Positions 6,686 through 10,776 of a DNA stretch of 10,776 nucleotides are shown in pieces. The notes beneath the pieces were generated by a model that was not told where the DNA came from, did not search any database, and was given only the letters and a program-made list of their open reading frames with translations. Numbering within the stretch: the first letter of the stretch is position 1; each line of letters starts with the position of its first letter. This stretch comes from Deltaproteobacteria bacterium (GTDB lineage: Bacteria; Desulfobacterota; Desulfobacteria; Desulfobacterales; ETH-SRB1): contig DAOURZ010000019.1 in assembly GCA_030627475.1 (NCBI GenBank), forward strand, positions 1 through 10,776, given 5' to 3'. The position numbers were made by a program, and so were the translations under genes.

Positions 6686-7759
6686 TCACTTTTCAATACC
6701 ATGTGACAGTCCTTTCTCCGGAATGCTTGATGAGATTTCAGGCATCAGCTCACCCTTTCGGTCAACCTTTAAGTTATATCGGTTTAGTTTGTGTCTCAAC
6801 GTTCGAGGACTTATGTCCAGCATTTTAGCTGCTCGTTTTTTGTCGCCTTCCACACGGTAGAGAGCATTCAGGATTGCTTTTGTTTCTGCCGACTGTTTAA
6901 TCTTTTTAAGACTCATCATTCGGAGAGGGTCTCTAAAATGCCACAAAAAATCAGAAGGGAGCTGTTTTACGTCTATCACATCATTATCATTGAGAATAAT
7001 TACTCTTTCGAGAAGGCTTTTCAATTCTCTGACATTGCCAGGCCAATCATAATGGCAGAACATGTCCATGGCCTCCTGCTTTACCGATGGCTTGGGTTTT
7101 TTATACCTGGCAGCCAATTGATTCAGAAAACAATCCACCATTTTTGGAATAACAGCCGCTCTCTCTCTTAAAGGAGGTATGTGCAAAGGGACCACATGCA
7201 ATCGGTAAAACAGATCTTCTCTAAACAACCCTTGTTTGATCCTGTCTTTAAGATCATTGTTAGTTGCCGAAACAATGCGAACATCACCTTTAATTAATTG
7301 ATTTCCCCCTATCCTTACAAATCGAAAATCTTCAAGTACCCGCAAAAAATCTGTCTGATTTTCTATTGGTATCTCAGATACCTCGTCGAGGAAGAGAGTT
7401 CCTTTGTCAGCAATCTCAAAGCATCCCTTTTCCTGACGAATGGCCCCTGTGAAAGCTCCTTTTTCATGCCCAAAAAGTTTGTCTTCAAACATCATGCCTG
7501 AAAGAATACCACAGTTTATCGGTACGAAAGGATATTCGGATCTGGGACTTTGCAGGTGGATTATTTTGGCAAGCAATTCCTTACCCGTACCGCTTTCTCC
7601 AGTAATAAGCACATTCACATCGTGGTTGGCCACCTGATACACAATCTTCATGATAGATCGCATAACCTTACCTTCCAGAATAAACTCATGCGTAATCATG
7701 TTCTGAATATGTTTTATATGTGAAAATTGCAGTTGCACAAACTTACCTGAATCTAACAC
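6686..7759 (-). CDS. Sigma-54-dependent transcriptional activator lacking a receiver domain
   Basis: NtrC-family enhancer-binding ATPase that opens sigma-54 promoters. Of 357 residues, about 26-265 form the AAA+ domain: Walker A GESGTGKE at 54-61, the sigma-54 contact loop GAFTGA at 101-106, Walker B TLFLDE at 121-126, the arginine-finger region FREDLFYRL at 179-187, and WPGNVREL at 239-246. A Fis-type helix-turn-helix is at about 305-330 (GDKKRAAKMLDISPRTLRHKLNRY). Only about 25 residues precede the AAA+ domain, so there is no receiver, PAS or GAF domain, as in PspF-like activators. Control must come from another protein or from expression level. The GTG at 7759 has no clear ribosome-binding site. 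GTG at 7738, preceded by AGGT, is an equally good start, and ATG at 7663 would cut into the AAA+ domain. It is divergent from a consensus sigma-54 promoter that serves the CBS and transporter genes, its likely target. Confidence 0.93.
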   Translation of the reverse strand: MLDSGKFVQLQFSHIKHIQNMITHEFILEGKVMRSIMKIVYQVANHDVNVLITGESGTGKELLAKIIHLQSPRSEYPFVPINCGILSGMMFEDKLFGHEKGAFTGAIRQEKGCFEIADKGTLFLDEVSEIPIENQTDFLRVLEDFRFVRIGGNQLIKGDVRIVSATNNDLKDRIKQGLFREDLFYRLHVVPLHIPPLRERAAVIPKMVDCFLNQLAARYKKPKPSVKQEAMDMFCHYDWPGNVRELKSLLERVIILNDNDVIDVKQLPSDFLWHFRDPLRMMSLKKIKQSAETKAILNALYRVEGDKKRAAKMLDISPRTLRHKLNRYNLKVDRKGELMPEISSSIPEKGLSHGIEK

Positions 7760-7857
7760 ATTAAAATTATTGTATAATTATTAGAGCATATAATTACCTT
7801 ATTTCTATAAGAATACATGGATGATATCTATATGTCAAACAAATTTCTTTTGTAAAA

Positions 7858-7873
7858 TGGCAAGTTTTTGCCA
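7858..7873. promoter_or_regulatory. Candidate upstream activator site 1
   Basis: TGGCAAGTTTTTGCCA is a palindrome with 6-bp half-sites (TGGCAA/TTGCCA). It shares 12 of 14 core positions with the inverse of the neighbouring site (GGCAAGTT-NN-TGCC). It lies about 155 bp upstream of the predicted sigma-54 start site, a usual distance for enhancer-binding proteins, and between the activator gene and its presumed target. Confidence 0.6.
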
Positions 7874-7878
7874 CGGCC

Positions 7879-7893
7879 TGGCATGAACTTGCC
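7879..7893. promoter_or_regulatory. Candidate upstream activator site 2
   Basis: TGGCATGAACTTGCC; the inverse of its core reads GGCAAGTTCATGCC, nearly identical to site 1. The centres of the two sites are 21 bp apart, two helical turns, so two activator dimers would sit on the same face of the DNA. It is about 134 bp upstream of the predicted start of transcription. Confidence 0.58.
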
Positions 7894-7993
7894 GAAATGA
7901 ACATGGTAACAGTTGTCTTATTATTGGCGCTTCCAAGGAATAAATGAATGAAATATCAACACGTTAGAGTAAAATAAAATCGTTTTCTATGAA

Positions 7994-8010
7994 TTGGCAC
8001 AACTTTTGCT
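7994..8010 (+). promoter_or_regulatory. Sigma-54 (-24/-12) promoter for the CBS-transporter pair
   Basis: TTGGCACAACTTTTGCT matches the sigma-54 consensus TGGCAC-N5-TTGC(A/T). The invariant GG (7996-7997) and GC (8008-8009) are separated by exactly 10 bases. Transcription would start near 8020-8021, giving a leader of about 167 nt before the CBS gene. No other site in the divergent region has correct spacing. Confidence 0.88.
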
Positions 8011-8075
8011 TTTCTTGATAATAACAGAGCAAAGCATTTTGTCCTAGTTTCCAAGTATAACTTGATGCGTTGTTT

Positions 8076-8140
8076 GGAACGTGGACGAATTAACTTAGGG
8101 TCGGCACATAGATTCGAGGAGGTTATTTTGTCCACGTTCC
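8076..8140 (+). promoter_or_regulatory. Leader inverted repeat, possible regulatory RNA structure
   Basis: GGAACGTGGAC (8076-8086) and GTCCACGTTCC (8130-8140) are perfect 11-bp inverse copies flanking 43 nt. Both lie downstream of the predicted sigma-54 start site, so they would form a stem in the mRNA. A GAGGAGG element (8116-8122) lies in the loop. A weaker 6-bp pairing (TTCCAA 8049-8054 with TTGGAA 8074-8079) would compete for part of the left arm. It could also be a DNA-level operator. Confidence 0.5.
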
Positions 8141-8175
8141 TTCATGTATTTACACTAAACGATTTATTTTATTAA
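8128..8175 (+). CDS. Possible 15-codon leader ORF
   Basis: Starting at TTG 8128, the sequence reads MSTFLHVFTLNDLFY and stops at TAA 8173-8175. A perfect Shine-Dalgarno-like GAGGAGG lies five bases before the TTG. The stop abuts the AGGAGG of the CBS gene, which is the arrangement of a translated leader coupled to the next gene. The start codon overlaps the right arm of the 11-bp leader stem, so stem formation would affect its translation. There is no homology support, and a chance ribosome-binding-like run is possible. Confidence 0.3.
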   Translation: MSTFLHVFTLNDLFY

Positions 8176-8187
8176 AGGAGGTGTGGC

Positions 8188-8712
8188 ATGTCGAATGCCA
8201 AGAAGGTTGAAGATTTAATGGTTGAAATAACCGAGTATCCGCACATTCCGTATTGGATGAGTGTGAGGGAAGCTATTTTTCTGATTCGCAGTACTTATGA
8301 TAAAAAATCGGGTCTGGGAATACACCGCATGGTTTTGGTGTTTGATGAAAAGTATCAACTCCTCGGTGTCCTGACACTCAAGAAACTTCTCATCGGCATT
8401 GAGCCGAAATTTCTTAGAAAAGATGAAAAATCGCCTTACCAGGGCTTGGGGAACGCAAATTATGCCGGACTTTCGGCCCTTCTTGAAGGAACGTTTTCTG
8501 AAGGGTGCAAAGAGGAAGCAAAAAAGCCAGTGAGTGAGATCATGATGCCGATCGAAGCTAAGGTTGACGTGAATGATTCTATTGCAAAGGCGGCCTTTAT
8601 CATGATCCAGGCCGACGTTGACCTGATCCCGGTAATGGATAGTGAAACAGTAAAGGGCGTTCTGCGCATGAGTGACGTTTTTAATGAGCTAACTGAAGTA
8701 GTAGTGGAGTAA
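8188..8712 (+). CDS. Two-CBS-domain protein, probable transporter regulator
   Basis: Soluble 174-residue protein with a tandem CBS (Bateman) arrangement: CBS1 about 6-70 (VEDLMVEI, then LVFDEKYQLLGVLTLKKLL), a linker of about 43 residues containing a SPYQGLGNANYAGL segment, and CBS2 about 114-172 (VSEIMMPIEAKVDVNDSIAKAAFIMI, then DLIPVMDSETVKGVLRMSDVF, each a stretch of the typical CBS helix-strand pattern). CBS pairs commonly bind adenine nucleotides and control an attached or neighbouring enzyme or channel. There is no DNA-binding or membrane segment. The ATG follows AAAGGAGG with six intervening bases. It is the first gene after the sigma-54 promoter and lies 17 bp ahead of the transporter gene, so the two are surely cotranscribed; it probably senses energy state for the transporter. 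The ligand and physical contact are inferred. Confidence 0.88.
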   Translation: MSNAKKVEDLMVEITEYPHIPYWMSVREAIFLIRSTYDKKSGLGIHRMVLVFDEKYQLLGVLTLKKLLIGIEPKFLRKDEKSPYQGLGNANYAGLSALLEGTFSEGCKEEAKKPVSEIMMPIEAKVDVNDSIAKAAFIMIQADVDLIPVMDSETVKGVLRMSDVFNELTEVVVE

Positions 8713-8729
8713 AGGAGGTATAAAAGAAT

Positions 8730-10259
8730 ATGGCTGAGAAAAAGAAACCGGTTGCTACCGGACCAGGTCTCCCGGAGTTGCCTGATAAGATAGTTATTTC
8801 TCCTGAAAAGTCTGTATTGGACTGGAAGCGCCCGCTTTTTATGTCAATAGGGATTATTTTATTTCTAGTAGTTTATTATTCTTCACCATGGCCAGATGCC
8901 GTTGATCCTGCGGGAGCACATTTTCCGTTGTCTCAGGCGGCCAAGGGGGCGTTGGCCGTGTTTCTGCTGGCCAGCACCTGGTGGATATTTGAGGTCGTGC
9001 CGATCGGTGTAACCAGTATTACAATTGGGGTGTTGCAGGCCCTCTTTCTAATTAGGCCAGCCAAGGTAGCCTTTAAGGATTTCATGGATCCCTCCGTGAT
9101 GTTTATCTTTGGTTCAATAGTCATCGGTATGGTTTTTACCAAGACGGGTTTGACCAAGCGTTTGGCATATAAGATGCTTTCTATTGTGGGAGAAAAAACC
9201 AGTATGATCTATCTGGGCTGCTTTGTGGTGACAGCAGCCATGACCCACATAATGGCGCACACCGCGGTCGCCGCAACTATATTTCCACTTCTTATGGCTA
9301 TCTATGCGCTTTACGGAGAGGGGGATAAACAGACCAAGTTTGGCAAAGGCCTTTTTATCGGCATGGCCTATATAGCCGGAGCAGGGAGTATCGTAACCCT
9401 TTTGGGAGCAGCGCGCGGAGCAGTGGCCATCGGTTTTTACAACGACATCATGGGACAAGACATAAGCTTTTTTCAACTGAGTTACTATATGTTTATCCCT
9501 GGCTGGTTGATGGTTTTTGCTCTTTGGGGATATTTCATGCTCGTTTTCAAACCGGAAAAAAAGTCCATCCCCGGTCTCAAGGAAAGGGCAAAACAACTGA
9601 ATGCACAATTGGGAAAGATTACCAGAGATGAGATTATGGCCATAGTCATCGTTGTTGCGGTGATCATTTTCCTTGCTCTCAGATCTTTTGTCCCGGAATT
9701 AAAAGTGTTTCATAAAACAGCGATTGTTTTACTTTCAACCGTAATATTTTTCCTTGTCAAGATTCTTGATGTCAAAGACCTCGAAGAGATTCCATGGAAC
9801 ATCATTCTTTTGTTTGCCGGTGCCATGAGCATAGGCTTTTGCCTCTGGGAAACGGGCGCTGCTAAATGGCTTGCAGTGAACTGGCTCATCATGTTTCAGA
9901 AATCCAGTGCCTTCGTGTTTGTCATGAGTATCGCATTTTTTGTCATGATCATGACAAATTTTATTATGAACGTGGCTGCTATTGCCATCTCCCTTCCTGT
10001 AGCATTAGTAATTGCTCCGTATCTCGGTGTATCAGGAGAGATCATACTCTATGCGTCACTCGTAACAGCAGGTATGCCTTTTCTACTGCTCGTGGGTGCA
10101 GCCCCGAATGCCATAGCATATGATTCAAAGCAGTTTACCACTGCTGAATTCTTTCTTTATGGTATTCCGGCAAGTATCATCCTTATGGCTGTAGTAGCTC
10201 TCTGCATTTTGGTGATCTGGCCGATGCTGGGAATGCCGATCACGGTGCCCAGGATATAG
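8730..10259 (+). CDS. DASS (SLC13) family anion transporter, atypical binding motifs
   Basis: Inner-membrane protein of 509 residues with a charged N-terminus of about 33 residues and roughly 11-12 hydrophobic segments. The fold is that of the divalent anion:Na+ symporters, which carry dicarboxylates, citrate or sulfate. Family landmarks are STWWIFEVVPIGVTSI (82-97), DPSVMFIFGSIVIGMVF (120-136), the first hairpin THIMAHTAVAATIFP (172-186), IPWNIILLFAGAMSIG (354-369), the second hairpin TNFIMNVAAIAISLP (409-423) and AAPNAIAYDSKQFT (457-470). The signature SNT triplets are replaced by AHT (176-178) and MNV (413-415), and the usual G-T-P-P-N after the first hairpin is LLGAARGA. Substrate and ion coupling may therefore differ from VcINDY-like members. 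AGGAGG lies 11 bases before the ATG. In a sulfate reducer, sulfate or a C4-dicarboxylate would be plausible cargo, but the sequence does not decide this. Confidence 0.88.
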   Translation: MAEKKKPVATGPGLPELPDKIVISPEKSVLDWKRPLFMSIGIILFLVVYYSSPWPDAVDPAGAHFPLSQAAKGALAVFLLASTWWIFEVVPIGVTSITIGVLQALFLIRPAKVAFKDFMDPSVMFIFGSIVIGMVFTKTGLTKRLAYKMLSIVGEKTSMIYLGCFVVTAAMTHIMAHTAVAATIFPLLMAIYALYGEGDKQTKFGKGLFIGMAYIAGAGSIVTLLGAARGAVAIGFYNDIMGQDISFFQLSYYMFIPGWLMVFALWGYFMLVFKPEKKSIPGLKERAKQLNAQLGKITRDEIMAIVIVVAVIIFLALRSFVPELKVFHKTAIVLLSTVIFFLVKILDVKDLEEIPWNIILLFAGAMSIGFCLWETGAAKWLAVNWLIMFQKSSAFVFVMSIAFFVMIMTNFIMNVAAIAISLPVALVIAPYLGVSGEIILYASLVTAGMPFLLLVGAAPNAIAYDSKQFTTAEFFLYGIPASIILMAVVALCILVIWPMLGMPITVPRI

Positions 10260-10294
10260 AAAGTGAAGTGAAAGTAGTTTGTATGTTCAGTTCA

Positions 10295-10354
10295 ATTGGT
10301 TCCGTTGGTCTTAATTGGTTGGATTTGTTAACTAATTAAACCAATGGAACCAAT
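10295..10354. terminator. Long hairpin after the transporter gene, terminator-like without U-run
   Basis: Left arm 10295-10320 (starting ATTGGTTCC) and right arm 10330-10354 (ending GGAACCAAT) pair along about 25 positions with two G-U wobbles and one bulged C, around a 9-nt loop. It begins 35 bp after the transporter stop, so it may end or protect that transcript. No T-run follows on either strand, so Rho-independent activity is uncertain. The repeated ATTGGTT units suggest a repeat-derived element. Confidence 0.5.
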
Positions 10355-10390
10355 CCGATCAATAAAACCGCAAAGCGACTAAGATGCTAA

Positions 10391-10431
10391 ATTGAAAAGT
10401 GAATATTGGTGGTGTACGCCTTTGGCGTGCT
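10391..10431 (+). repeat. Dispersed hairpin repeat, copy 2
   Basis: ATTGAAAAGTGAATATTGG, then TGGTGTACGCCTTTGGCGTGCT: the same element as 6644-6683 on the minus strand, differing only by 2-bp indels and a base or two. The GTACGCC-TTT-GGCGTGC end forms a hairpin. TTTGGC (10421-10426) can alternatively pair with GCCAAA (10441-10446). Both copies are intergenic. Confidence 0.65.
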
Positions 10432-10455
10432 GATTGATAAGCCAAAGTTACTTAG

Positions 10456-10557
10456 AGTTTGCCCTCTTATATATTGATATTTTAAGGAATATATAAAATG
10501 GCAGCATTCCTTTCTTAGCTGTTAAGCTTATCAGCTAAGAGCTCGCCCGATAGGGCA
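10456..10557 (+). ncRNA. Candidate structured leader RNA
   Basis: Three nested pairings are visible. P1 is TGCCCT (10460-10465) with AGGGCA (10552-10557). P2 is TTATATATT (10467-10475) with AATATATAA (10488-10496). P3 is CTTAGCTG (10514-10521) with CAGCTAAG (10532-10539). A local hairpin GCCC-GATA-GGGC (10545-10556) competes with P1, a switch-like alternative. The block ends 22 bp before an ORF with a good ribosome-binding site. It does not match a riboswitch class I recognise. Confidence 0.4.
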
Positions 10558-10579
10558 CTAATTTATATTGGAGGTCTAA

Positions 10580-10776
10580 ATGGATTGCGTAAAGTGTGCC
10601 GGAATAATCCCAGACAACCGGACGATCATGTCCCGTCAATACAATTTGCTCACATTTTTTGGCAAAGTGAAAGAGGTGGCAATAAATTATTGTAAATTTG
10701 ATATAAATAGAACCATGCCTGTAAAGGTTGAGTGTCCGGATGAAAGTCAGGGGCTGAAAAGCCTTTATTTTGTAAG
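10580..10776 (+). CDS. Unrecognised protein with N-terminal CxxC, N-terminal part only
   Basis: The ATG at 10580 follows TTGGAGGT with a short, good spacing, and the frame stays open for 65 codons to the window edge. The translation begins MDCVKCAGIIPDNRTIMSRQ and continues with mixed, soluble-looking sequence, including a short hydrophobic-basic stretch (NLLTFFGKVKEVAINY) and further cysteines at about residues 38 and 52. C3 and C6 could form half of a metal-binding site, but the rest is not visible. I do not recognise the family. It lies downstream of a strongly structured leader and is separated by about 320 bp from the transporter gene, so it probably has its own promoter. Confidence 0.65.
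   Translation, partial: MDCVKCAGIIPDNRTIMSRQYNLLTFFGKVKEVAINYCKFDINRTMPVKVECPDESQGLKSLYFV

Noticed and set aside
7760..7830. Possible sigma-70 promoter for the activator gene in the AT-rich stretch.
   Set aside because: Many AT-rich -10-like hexamers occur but none has a convincing -35 at the right distance, so no single site can be supported.
7858..7893. Two sigma-54-like sequences (TGGCAAGTTTTTGC and TGGCATGAACTTGC).
   Set aside because: GG and GC are 9 rather than 10 bases apart in both, and both are palindromic, so activator sites explain them better than promoters.
9114..9608. 164-codon minus-strand open frame opposite the transporter gene.
   Set aside because: The plus-strand frame encodes conserved membrane segments here; the opposite frame shows no recognisable protein features.

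Overview
The window looks like chromosomal DNA from a Gram-negative, anaerobic bacterium of the Desulfobacterota (Desulfobacterales-like). That placement is an inference. It rests on the moderately AT-rich sequence, a dCache sensor kinase of the type common in that group, a sigma-54 regulator facing a consensus -24/-12 promoter, a DASS (SLC13) anion transporter with a CBS-domain partner, and several short palindromic dispersed repeats. No rRNA, tRNA or CRISPR array is visible.

Left part (1-1230, minus strand): the first 38 codons of peptide chain release factor 3 (prfC) lie 19 bp downstream of a DUF3524/GTDC1-family glycosyltransferase related to tRNA-queuosine mannosyltransferase. The family N-terminus is present only if the glycosyltransferase starts at a non-AUG codon (CTG at 1219). 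Next, 1230-1607 holds a 151-bp MITE-like imperfect palindrome and a plus-strand remnant of a BrnT-type toxin.

Middle part (1608-7759, minus strand): four genes read leftward. In transcription order they are a receiver-less NtrC-family sigma-54 activator, a large protein with pyruvate phosphate dikinase/PEP synthase ATP-grasp and phosphohistidine domains but an unfamiliar C-terminal domain, a dCache sensor histidine kinase, and a stand-alone receiver protein. The gaps between them carry conspicuous inverted repeats.

Right part (7760-10259, plus strand): the divergent intergenic region has two palindromic activator-like sites 21 bp apart. About 110-150 bp downstream lies a consensus sigma-54 promoter, and the leader after it contains an 11-bp inverted repeat and a possible 15-codon ORF. 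These precede a two-CBS-domain protein and an atypical DASS transporter. The simplest reading is that the sigma-54 activator switches on the CBS-transporter pair, with the kinase, receiver and phosphotransfer-like protein feeding signals in. Divergent orientation and promoter architecture support this, but direct coupling is inferred.

Right end (10260-10776): a long hairpin, a second copy of a dispersed repeat also present at 6644-6683, and a strongly structured leader come before the start of an unrecognised protein with an N-terminal CxxC that runs off the window.
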